This document shows positions 10,854 through 20,543 of a stretch of DNA of 22,737 nucleotides, in pieces. The DNA comes from Parachlorella kessleri (taxonomy: Eukaryota; Chlorophyta; Trebouxiophyceae; Chlorellales; Chlorellaceae). The position numbers were made by a program, and so were the translations under genes. The DNA lies in contig BBXU01000934.1 of the NCBI GenBank assembly GCA_001598975.1, positions 1 through 22,737 on the forward strand, given 5' to 3'. Positions within the stretch are counted from its first letter, which is position 1. Every line of letters starts with the position of its first letter. Below the pieces are notes generated by a model. That model made no database searches. It saw only the letters and a program-made list of their open reading frames with translations, and was not told the DNA's origin.

Positions 10854-11890
10854 GGGAGGCCCCTGCGTGCGCTGTGTTGCACGCCACTTGAAGCAATCAA
10901 ATGACGGCAGGTAGCGTAAATTGGGGATATGCATAGCTTGGTACTGACAATGTTGGATGCAAAGTAGGTCCGGGGCTTGCCTGCGTGTTGTTTGCGTCTG
11001 GGTTGACATACCATACATATTTGACATACATATCTGGTGATACCCTTCATTGTGGAGCCTTTCCTTATGACTGGTCCAGTGGGCTGGCTGCTTCACCCAC
11101 GCTGTGCTCTCGGCAGAGTTCATTACAGGGTCTTCCGTATTCCACAACCAGAAAGAGGCAGCCAGAGTGGAAAAGCGTACCTTCGCTGAATGTCCAAAAA
11201 AAATAGAAGTCACACATCAACACTGGGGGACATACCGGTCATTCATTGGGAGAGCTCAAGCCTGCATCACAGTCTTGGCATGTCATGCACCAGTCGCGGG
11301 AAAACATTGGCGCAACACACAGCAGAGCGCGTCATTAAGTATGCAGGTACACAGCAGAAGCATCTGGTCTCAAGCAGCAACAGGTATCGTCTCATCAAGC
11401 AGGGCCTCATCAGATCAGTACAGAAGATCAGCAGATCAGTACGTGTGGTGACCTGTCAAGCCACAATCCACACAAAGACAGGCAATATATAAAGAAGTCA
11501 CCAAGTCTTGCGAAAATCCCTCCAAACTTAGTATCAGGGTTACAGAACACAGGAAGATAATCAACTGACTGCTTCATGAGGTTATTCCAACAGTGCTTGG
11601 TGCTTCAACACCATTCCCAAAGGCTTAACCATGCCAGCATCATCAAACACTAAGGCGTGTCATGGCAAACCAAGTGCTCTGGAAAGGGCCCCTCCGGTGC
11701 TGCAGTTTCTCGCAGCAGACTTCCCTCCCCTAGGGAGATCTTCTGACCATCCCTTGCACTGAGCGTACCATGACAGACCGACCCTGGCCCTACGATGCCA
11801 CGGAAGCCGCCACCCATTCATTCCCGGACACGCCCCTTTGGCACAAATGACCTTGCTCTGTCCCACTGCGGCACCTCCTCCAGTGCCTTC
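10854..11890. other. Tail-to-tail intergenic region between SEC3 and the small minus-strand gene
   Basis: About 1 kb with lower GC than the exons and no supported gene. It should hold both 3' UTRs. The minus strand reads TGTAA, the green-algal poly(A) signal, at 11540-11544, about 350 nt after the small gene's stop, and again at 11123-11127. No TGTAA is seen on the plus strand after SEC3. Short direct repeats occur (TGACATAC near 11004 and 11022; AGATCAGTACAG near 11413). Confidence 0.5.
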
Positions 11891-12730
11891 TCACAGGAAG
11901 AGCCCCTTAAACGACCACGCTTGCTCCTCCGAGGGAACCTCCGGGGCCAACACCAAAAGCTGGCGGAGTCTCTCCTCCTCCGCCCTGCGAACCTGTTGCC
12001 AGAAAAGACACCAAGGAAAGGTCAGTCTTGACACTAACCATTGCCTTGCAGGCTCAACCACACAATCAGCCTCTGCCTGCAGTGTGCGACCGGAGTTTCT
12101 GGGCTTTGGCGGGCGTCAGCTGTGCGACGAGGCGGGCTACTCTGTCCCGCGCCACACATGCGCCACAGAAGCAAGCCACACAGTGACACTGGCACTCACC
12201 TGGCGCTTGTGCCTGCGCTGTAGTTCGTCGCCAACCCGGACACGGCCTCCGAGGATATCTTGGGCTATCTCCTCTGCCAGAGCGGCGCTCGCCTCAGCGG
12301 CTTCCACTGCCTACAACCAAGCTCAGTGGTGAGGCTTGCTACCGACCCAGGCGTAGGCGGGCTGCACGATTTTTGAGAAGTCTACCAAGCAGACATGACA
12401 AAGAATGAATACCTGCATCAGTGCTGGGAGGTGAAGGAGCCAGGCCAGCTCAGGCAGCCAAGATCATCAAGCCAGCCAACATCACCCACCTCGGGTTCCG
12501 TGCCCGGCACAGCCATCATGGCACGCATTTTGGGCAAAGAGAGCCGAGAAGAACGAGGCGCGGGGACCTGCTTGGACGCCGCCTGTAAGAATTGAAGCAC
12601 TGATGGGTCCGGGTGAGCACCCCCTCTCAAGATTGCACAAATGCACACAGCATCAGTGCGTGGATCAGCCTACCTGGCCGCTAGAAAGCCCGGCAGAAGC
12701 CTGGCTGATCACGGGGCGAGCCGTAGCCAT
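11891..12730 (-). CDS. Hypothetical small protein, four exons (about 120 aa)
   Basis: I do not recognise this gene. Four minus-strand exons, 12730-12674, 12582-12490, 12310-12200 and 11992-11891, are each bounded by GT and AG, are multiples of three, and join in phase 0 with no internal stop. The product would be 120 aa: MATARPVISQ at the start, an Ala/Glu-rich middle (AVEAAEASAALAEEIAQD), then a basic helix (QRRHKRQVRRAEEERLRQLL) and the end AWSFKGLFL. The charged stretch suggests a helical or coiled region; the basic, Ser/Ala-rich N-terminus could be an organelle presequence, which is only inference. The N-terminus is uncertain. A further exon 12995-12832 (start MPKDAGRAEG, donor GTAAGT, phase 2) can join to 12743 and lengthen the protein to about 179 aa in frame. 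The gene is divergent from the dehydrogenase. Confidence 0.5.
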
Positions 12731-13265
12731 GTTGACAAGGACCCTGCACCGTTAGTCGTCTCTGTGTCAACCAAAGCCTCCACATATAAAGGGAAGTGTT
12801 GCTTGCAGCCGAGCGCAAACGCGGCACTTACCAAATTTTCAAATATGATCCAAGGTCAGCAGGCGGGCACCTGGGCCTTGAGAGCTGGGTGACTACAAAG
12901 GATCTAGGGGCGCAGATCTGAGAAAACGACGGCTGCTGCATTCCCCATCTAACTGGCCAGTCATCTCCCTCAGCACGCCCAGCATCCTTGGGCATGCCCT
13001 GCCTGCTGAGATCCAATGTGGGCGCAACTGTCCCCCGCGTACCGCCCTGTCAGCGTTGAGCGAGCACGCATCTGATGTCAAGAACGGTGTAAAGACTTTT
13101 TTCGCTATAGCTGAAGTGCTCCAACCCCGGAAGGCAGCAGGGGTGCAGCTCTGGGGCAGCTGATGATACTTGGAAGCCATGACGAGAACACGCCGGCACA
13201 ACCCTTGGCAACTTACACAACTTAACTTTAAACACTTTAACCGTTCCCAATCCATCAGTCACACA
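12731..13265. promoter_or_regulatory. Probable shared upstream region of two divergent genes
   Basis: This stretch lies between the minus-strand start at 12730 and the dehydrogenase ATG at 13266, so it should carry both promoters or 5' UTRs. If the longer N-terminal exon of the small gene is real, the gap shrinks to about 270 bp (12996-13265). An AT-richer segment (13212-13240, CTTAACTTTAAACACTTTAA) sits just before the dehydrogenase start. No definite TATA box was identified. Confidence 0.3.
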
Positions 13266-16200
13266 ATGACCACCCTTGTAGGAGCAGCCATGCCGAGGCG
13301 CGAGGAGGCTCCTGCGGCCACAATCGTGCCCAAGCGCGACGAGAGCCAGAAAATGAAGGTCGTGGAGTGGCATGGTGCGTCCAACTTTGCGTTGCCGCCC
13401 TTGGTCCGCTTGAGCACCCACCAAGCCCATGTGTCACGGCGGCAGATGTCGTAAGGGCACCCAAGCCTTATAATATACAATATTTATTTGCACGTTGGCA
13501 GGCACCAAGGACATCCAAGTGAAGGAAGTTGGCAAGCCTCAGCTCACAGACCCCGAGGATGTCATCCTCAAGGTCACCTCCACCTGCATCTGCGGCAGTG
13601 ACCTGCACTTCTACACCGGGGCCATGCCAGGTTGGCAGACGAGGGTCTGGAACATGATTCTTGCCTGCCCCACCAGCAAAGTACTCAAGCCTGTCGGTGT
13701 CAAGCACCTCCAGAGTTGAACCCCCGGCTGGATCAAGGGGGGTAAGCCTTGCACCAGCTGACACATTCTGCAACGTCACAGCAAGAAGGCCACAAACTGC
13801 ACTAGGTGCCAGGGAGTTTTAGGGTTAGGGTTTAGGGTATACCACCTCCATGTAGTTGTTCATCCATCCTGTGCCGTCGCCCGCCCCACGGTGCCCGCAG
13901 GCCTGAAGAGTGGCGACATTGTGGGGCACGAGTTCATGGGCATCGTGGAGGATGTGGGGCCCCAGGTCAAGTCGGTCAAGGCTGGTGACCGGGTGGCGGT
14001 GGCATTTGACATCGCCTGCGGCCGCTGCTTCTCCTGTAAGCATGTGAGTCTGGCTGTTGCCAAGGCAGGGAGTATGGACTTAGCCTAGGTATGGGTTTAG
14101 GTTGTGGAGATAGCTATTGCCTGATTCGGGTGTGGGTATGGGACGTGGGGCCTGGAGTGTTTGCAGCCAAAGTGGTATGGAACTGCTGAAATAATGCTGG
14201 TCAGAGCCCTGGATGGAAGATGTCCATGGCTCATGTGCCCGACAGAACGGGGTTGAGTTCAGTAGGGTGTGGGGCGGCATGCTTTGCTCAGCACAGCAGG
14301 GACGCCAAGCACGCTGCTGGAGCCCTCAAGCCCCCACAGGCACATGCTGTGGGATTGAACTGAATTGCACAGTGTCGGAGCCTGGTCCGCGTGGATGGGT
14401 GCCACTTGGATGGTTGGGTTGAGAAGTGTTTAGAAGTTCTGTTCAGAATGTACCGAGTATGCCTTAAAGATCGGTGTCGCAATGTCTCAGTCTGACCCAT
14501 GGCGCAGGAGGCCTTCAGCGGCTGCGACAACACCAACCCCTCCAAGGAGCAGGCCCTCATGTACGGACACCCCAGCGGTGAGCCGTCAACCCAACTGGGT
14601 AGTGTGGGTTTGGGCTCCGTTATTTACCTTGGATAGTACTTTGCTTGTGATATTGCGTCCAGCTATCAGGTCTGCTGCCCCCATGCTGTGTTGAGCTGGC
14701 TGACCTGAGGGCCATGCATGCTGCCCCTGCCCCTGCTTGTTGGTACGCTCCAGTTGTGTTTGCCACTTACCCCTTCAGCGGGTGCTCGCAAGCCCTAGAC
14801 TCCTGCGGCAGCGGGGGTGCTATGAGGCTTACTCCAGCGGCTTACCTCCAGCGATGCAACAAGGGCGGCATGTATGTGTCTGCCGGGCAATAATATAAGT
14901 GGGGCCACGCCCTGTTTGAATCGGTGCTGTCAGTCCTGTAAACAGTAAGTGCGACAAAGATGATGAGGTTGCCTCTGCTGGTTATTGCCCCCCTGTAGCT
15001 GGCATGTTCGGGTACAGCCATCTGACCGGAGGTTGGCCAGGAGGGCAGGCGGAGTATGCCCGGGTGCCATTCGGTGAGTGGGCAAGCTGCAAACAGTGTT
15101 GGCACTGTGTGGAGTATAGACCAATCGGTTTACCTCTTGCATCCATAAGCTGGCTTGGCACAACCCTGTCACGGTACTTTGGTGGTGGGTGGGAATCAGC
15201 AGGGTCTTTTTCGTTTCCTCAAATCTACATTGCAGGTTTGGGTGGAAGTGCACAACCGCCCTGGGGCACCCTACAATCTGCGGTGGCGTTGGTAGACAGG
15301 CGAGATGTGTTGATGAGGGAGGTCAGTGGTGTGTATGTGTCGGTATCCTACATCGCTCTACCCTGCCCCGGCACGATTGCAATGGTCCCCCACCACCCAC
15401 TGACATGCACAACCACTGGTCATATGCTGTGTGCGCCTTACTTGACCCTAAGTCTGCCTGCCTGCAGCCGACATGATGTGCCTCAAGGTGCCCGACTCCG
15501 TCCCCGATGACAAGGCCGTGCTGCTTACGGACATCCTGCCGACCGCCTGGCATGCCAACGAGCTGGCACAAGTGGGGGAGGGTGACAATGTCGCCATCTG
15601 GGGCTCCGGCCCAGGTGCGGGGATGGGCGTCAGACAGAAGTTGTGTGAATGTGCACGCTGTTGCTCTCAAGGCAGTGGGTGGTGGCCCTGGAGAAAGCCT
15701 GCTGCCATGTGGTGGACTTGTCAGCAGTGTGTCTCACAGCGGGGGGGGGGGAAGCTTAATGAGCCTAGGCAGCCTGCGTGGTCCGGGGCTGTGCTCGCCT
15801 GGAATCACGAACTGAACCACAACTGGGGGTCTAATGCATGCTTGGCGACATGGCCGCAAGTCTGCATGTTTCAAGGGACAGGTTGTCGAAATGACCGTCC
15901 CGTGCTGGGTGCATGCCGCTCGCACAGGAGTGGCCCTCCCCAGCCGCAGTTGGCGTGTGAGGCTCCCTGCACCCTTGTCGTGCCTGCAGTCGGCATGCTT
16001 GCGGCCCACTGCGCCCAGGCCCGCGGCGCGGCGCGGGTGGTGCTGATTGACGGGGAGCAGGACCGGCTGGACTATGCGACCAAGCACCTGCCGGGAGTGG
16101 AGACGATCAACTTCAAGGGTGAGTCATTTCACAATGGTGACCCACCTTTCGCGGGTCTGGTCAGTGTGTTGCCGGCGAGTGGTGGGCAGGGCAGAGGGCT

Positions 16201-18407
16201 GGACTCTACCCCAGACGCACTACCCCAGAAGCAATCGCGCTACCTACTAGCTAGCCGTCTTGCAGATGGGCAGTGGAGTTTACGGGAGTGTCCAGCCCAG
16301 CACCTGACAGGGCACTGGCATGTGCGGCAGCGCTGTTGTGGGCGGCTAAGCCACGCCTGCCGGCACCTTGTCACGGAGGCTGGCCTCTGGCTTGCCCGTG
16401 GCTGCTGCAGAGCAGAAGACGACCGACGCGCTCAAGGAGAAGTTCCCGCACGGCCCAGACTGCGCGATCGAGGCGGTGGGCTTCCACTACACCAAGTCCT
16501 GGCTGCACTGGTTTGAGATGGCGCTTAAGCTGGAGACAGACCCCTCAGAGATCCTCAATGAACTCATCACCTCCGTCAGGAAGGCAAGTGGGGTGTACTG
16601 GGGGTTGTGCTCCAAAGAGACAGGGAATAAAAAAGAAACAAAAGGGGCTGGTTGCATGCCAGTGGAGAGGCATGGTTGGTTCTATGGGTCGTGCTTGGGT
16701 GGCACGGGGTACAAGAATGGGTCCAGGGCACCTGCGCATGCTCCCAGTCAGAAGGGTTTGACAGGCGAATGCCCCAACGGGCAAGCATGGGCACTGCTGA
16801 CGGCGTGATGTGTTGCGGCATGGGTGTGCTATGTGTGTGGGGAACACAAACAGGGTTTGGGAGAGGAACGATGGGGGTTGGAGAAGGGATGAATCCATTG
16901 TGTATACTTGACCGTGTTTTGGAGGAACAGATATGCACCCGGCACGCGCACTGCGGTCATATCGGAACATAGCTACCCCCATGCCGGGCCTGCTACCAGC
17001 CAAGCGCTGGCGGCGGTGTGGTGTGCAGTTGTGTTTGTGTTCAAGAAGGAGCAAACCCTGAGACTTGCCGCATTTGGTTTTGTGTGTGCAGGGCGGGCGC
17101 ATCGGAGTGGTGGGTGTGTATGCCGGCTTCTCCAACCACTTCAACATCGGTGAGTCTGTTCGCCGGGCATCAGTGGCGATGAATGTTTCCTTTGCTGCTT
17201 TCTCATCAACCAGGCGACTGTGGAGGCGGCAGATTGAGGTTGGGGCTGGAGCTTGTGTGTGTTTGTTCAGCGAAGCTCTGTCAGCCCCATGCCCCGGGTT
17301 TCCAAGGTTTCACTGCTACTGTGCAGGGGTTCTTAAGAAACATTGGCACACCCCGCAGCTACCATGCCCTCCCTTGGTTCTATCGTGTTTGCCACTTGTA
17401 CCCATCGGTGGCCTTTGGAGGAGTCGTCTGCTTGAAAGCAAGTGTGTATTTTTTTGCACACTCTCTGCAGGAGCCTTCATGGAGAAGGGTCTGAGCATGG
17501 CGGCTGGGCAGACCCCGGTGCAGAAGTACTGGAAGAAGCTGCTGCAGCTCATCCAGGTGAGGGGGGGGCTGGCACAGCGCGCCTGGCGCACAGCGTCGTC
17601 GTCGTACCGCGCACACACAGCTGTACCGCAGACTGCTTTCCCAGCACTCCTTGGCGGGTGCATCCATCGTCTTGGGGTTTTGCATGCCGTGGTTGTCCTG
17701 CTTATCCTCTCGCGCGATGTCAAGCTGGGCGGTGGCTCCTTCGAGCGATGACCCGTCGCCTGCACAGTGAGGCAGGTCCAGCTACTACTGGTGACCAATC
17801 CTGACTTATACCTACCTGCATGTGCCTGCTGCCTGCAGGACGGCAAGCTGGACCCCTCCTTTGTGGTGACCCACCACCTGCCCCTGGAGCAGGCACCCTA
17901 CGGCTACAAGATGTGAGTGGCTGAGGTCTAGTCTTAGTCGAATATCTCGTACCGCCACCTGACCGCGCTTCTGTGAGTTCCCCAAGTGGGGCTCACAGAA
18001 GCGCGGTCAGCTAGGATGTGCTATCCCCACAGTGTATGGGGGAAGCAGCATAATTTGTTCCCAGCGGTAGATGGCTTATCGAGAGTGAGCCGGCAAGTAC
18101 CGGCGCATGTGCTGGTTAGTGCGGACCTCTTAATAGTGGTAGCACGCAAGCGCATGGGTACCTGCCGCGCATACCCATACCCCCACGCGTAGCAGGCTGT
18201 GGAATGAGGTGTGGGAGTGCTGAGAGTGTTGCACCAGTCAGAGTGTGTGTAGAAGTACCGGGAGTGATTGGTTTCTAGAACCATTCGGCTCACTTGCCTC
18301 ATGCCTGGTTTTGTGCCGCTGTCTGCAGCTTCAACGACAAGGCGGAGGGCTGTGTGAAGGTCATCCTCAAGCCTGGCATGCCAGCCACCGTCAGCGCAGA
18401 GCAGTGA
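13266..18407 (+). CDS. Zinc-dependent alcohol dehydrogenase, formaldehyde-dehydrogenase-like (12 exons, complete)
   Basis: An MDR-family NAD(P)-linked dehydrogenase, predicted to oxidise an alcohol or aldehyde such as formaldehyde. Exons: 13266-13374, 13502-13630, 13901-14043, 14508-14577, 14999-15073, 15468-15614, 15990-16118, 16411-16583, 17092-17149, 17471-17556, 17839-17912, 18329-18407. Together they give 1272 nt, 423 aa plus TGA. Visible residues: catalytic zinc Cys67 (CGSD), His89-Glu90 (GHEFMG) and probably Asp197 (LTDILPT); structural zinc Cys119, Cys122, Cys125, Cys133; Rossmann GSGPVG at 221-226, followed by Asp245 at the second strand end, which favours NAD over NADP. The middle (FGYSHLTGGWPGGQAEY) and the ALKLETDPSEI insertion are typical of the glutathione-independent formaldehyde-dehydrogenase-like subgroup common in bacteria. 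About 29 residues precede the usual MKxVxWHG start and look unlike a clear transit peptide. Intron 8 is GC-AG. The substrate is inferred. Confidence 0.92.
13817..13837 (+). repeat. Telomere-like motif inside dehydrogenase intron 2
   Basis: Three consecutive telomere-type units of different kinds: TTTTAGGG (13817-13824), TTAGGG (13825-13830) and TTTAGGG (13831-13837). All three unit types are known telomere repeats among green algae. At 21 nt it is short. Confidence 0.75.
16584..17091 (+). other. GC-AG intron of the dehydrogenase gene
   Basis: The junction AAG|GCAAGT at 16583/16584 and TGTGCAG|GGCGGG at 17091/17092 is needed to keep SVRKGGRIGVVG intact. A GC donor with an otherwise perfect consensus is the usual form of this minor class. 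Position 16585 is C instead of T. Confidence 0.85.
17959..18010. repeat. Perfect 19-bp inverted repeat (hairpin) in dehydrogenase intron 11
   Basis: Arms CTGACCGCGCTTCTGTGAG (17959-17977) and its exact complement (17992-18010) flank a 14-nt loop. The loop itself contains CCCC (17980-17983) and GGGG (17988-17991) that can pair. It lies 46 nt into the intron. It could be a small foldback element or a hairpin RNA precursor; neither is proven. Confidence 0.9.
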
Positions 18408-19595
18408 AGCGGGGGTGTCACCGTTTCCTCCAATCTGCTGAGTGGGGAGGAGAGTACCCTGGGGATCCTGGCCTGCTATGTGGGCAGGATGGACATGTTG
18501 ATACATACATGCTGACGGCCAGCCACGGCATTTCCTGAGCCTTGCAACGCTTTTTGGCTGCCACTGACGCTCTTTCCCTGGGGCTTGGACAGCAACTGAT
18601 GGCCATGCCTTGCTGCATTTTGTTGGTAGCTTCTCTGCCTGATCTTGCTCTCCCATTTCGGTTGCTCATGCATGTGGTGGATAGGCGTATGATACACCCA
18701 AGCCTTCTGCTGAGCTTGCAGCATGGTTCGTTGTATATACGTCAGGATTGTATATAGCAAGGGCTGCCAGCAGTGCGAATGCCATGGAAGGGTTGCAATG
18801 CCATGTGTTGCTGTCATGATAGTGTTGCTCATGTTTCACATGTGGAATTGGCGACTGTGAGTGAGAGGCAGAGAGGGATGCCCAGAGCTGTGTTTGTCAC
18901 AAAAAAACGTTTTGAGCGATATGATCCCTTCTTCATCATTTTAACCACTCTGACGCAGCGAACCATCATCATAATGTGACATGCATCCTAGCTGGCATCT
19001 AGCTAGGCACCACTGGACAGCTCGCAAGCAATGACAAGCTGGGCAAGGCAAGTAGGGGAAGGGATGAAACTTGCAGCCTTGGTACTGCACAATGCGGGCA
19101 AAGCCATTTATCAGTATCAACGACTTGCCAACCTATGAAGCCAGGCCACCTCAAAGTGTAGGAGGCGAAACAGAACTCAGAACTCAGGCAAGACTCAGGC
19201 TCATTCTGCATCCAGCCCTGTCAGTCCAGTCCAACCCAGCTCTACTCCTGTTCGCACTACCTGCCACCCATGCTAGAAATAGTATCCCACGCAAAAGAAC
19301 TCGCTGGCCTCAATCACGCCTACCGGTTACACCTCATAGGCAACCACGGCATCACAACGTTGTGCTGTTAACAGCATCCTCACCTCAACGTCAGACCCCC
19401 ACAGGGGGCCGCCCTGATTGTGGAAGCTCTCCCTGGGATTGTACTGGTGCTTTCAACGCCTGGCTCCCCCTGAAGGTTCGGCGTTGGCTACAGTGCGCGG
19501 TACCACCAACCTTCCTCTCCCAGCAATCACACCACCCTCCACCCTTCAAGGCTCTGCCTCAGCCACGTGTGAAACTGCTCCGATTCTCATATCGT
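18408..19595. other. Convergent intergenic region
   Basis: About 1.2 kb between the dehydrogenase stop and the DUF707 stop, with no supported gene. It should hold both 3' UTRs. On the minus strand TGTAA occurs at 19327-19331, about 265 nt after the DUF707 stop, a plausible poly(A) signal. No plus-strand TGTAA was seen after the dehydrogenase. It contains one copy of the dispersed repeat (19190-19273). Confidence 0.5.
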
Positions 19596-20543
19596 CTAGG
19601 GCTCTGCCTCAGCTACATACGCAGGTATGCGCACCACCTGCTCCCTGCCATTCCCATTGACACCCCCCTCCTTGCCGTTCCTGCGCTGGCTGGCCACCCG
19701 CAGCCGCAGCATCCGGCAGTGGCCCCTGATGCGCGCCCGCAGCATGCACAGCGCCCCACACGCGATGACCAGCGTTTGCAGCAGCAGCAGCAGGGGGTAG
19801 AAGTGGCCCAGCCGCTGCTGCAGGGCCTTGTTGCTCGTCTCCAGCAGGCTGGGCTGGGGGTTGGGCTTGGGGACCACCCCCACCACCTCCACCGCCATGA
19901 AGTACAAGCCCTGCTTCTCAATCTCGCCTGCAGAGGGCAGGGAGGAGGTTGAGTTTATTTGCAATTTTTTCATGATCGCCCTTAGACGATCAGGAGTGGC
20001 AGGTATGACTGGTGGCCAGATTGAGAGGGTGGCTGGGCAGGTGGAGTGACACGGGCGGCGTTGTACAGGAGGGAGGCAGCATCAGAGGAGCCGGCCAGGT
20101 CCCATAATGCAGGTGGCTCCCATCAGCATTTACAACACTGCCTCGGCCCCTCTGGCGGGTCGGACGCAGCTGCGTGCCAGCGCCCACCCAATGTCTGCCA
20201 CCCTTGCCCACGCTAGTGCTGCCCCCCTCCGTGAGCCGCGACTGCAGCTCTGCTACCTCACCCTGCCAGGCCCCACTCACTCTCAAAGTAGCCGTACTCG
20301 CTAAATCGCCGGGTCTCCTCCTCTTTCTTGCGGTAGGGCGCATCTGCAGCATGTCACGCAGAAGTGATGTCAGCCATTCAAGGGAGCACTGCTGGGCTGA
20401 GAAGCCCACCTGAGGAGCAATTGGGGGGCGCTCCCATATGGGGAGCTACTTCAGCATAAACAAGACTCAGGCGCACTCTGCATCCCGTCCTGTACGTACA
20501 GCTCAACTCTCACACCCTGTTCGCACTACCTGCCACCCATGCC
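19190..20543 (+). repeat. Dispersed direct repeat pair of about 80 nt
   Basis: Copies at 19190-19273 and 20462-20543 share AAGACTCAGGC, CTCTGCATCC-like and a 3' block starting CTGTTCGCACTACCTGCC. Identity by eye is about 80 percent with small gaps. One copy is downstream of the DUF707 gene, the other in its intron between the exons at 20901 and 20343. The pair is 1.27 kb apart in the same orientation. Confidence 0.75.
19550..19616 (-). repeat. Echo of the DUF707 gene's last codons and stop
   Basis: A 17-nt block, 19600-19616 in the coding end and 19550-19566 just downstream, differs at one base and is 50 bp apart. On the minus strand both read VAEAEP followed by a stop (TAG in the gene, TGA in the echo). 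Confidence 0.7.

Noticed and set aside
10524..11213. 229-residue open frame on the minus strand over the SEC3 end
   Set aside because: It overlaps the last SEC3 exon and intron 18 in antisense and has no recognisable domain or splice support.
13179..13265. Alternative small-gene start MASKYHQLPQ (ATG at 13180 on the minus strand)
   Set aside because: Its frame ends in a stop at about 12896, and I found no donor and acceptor that join it in phase to the supported exons.
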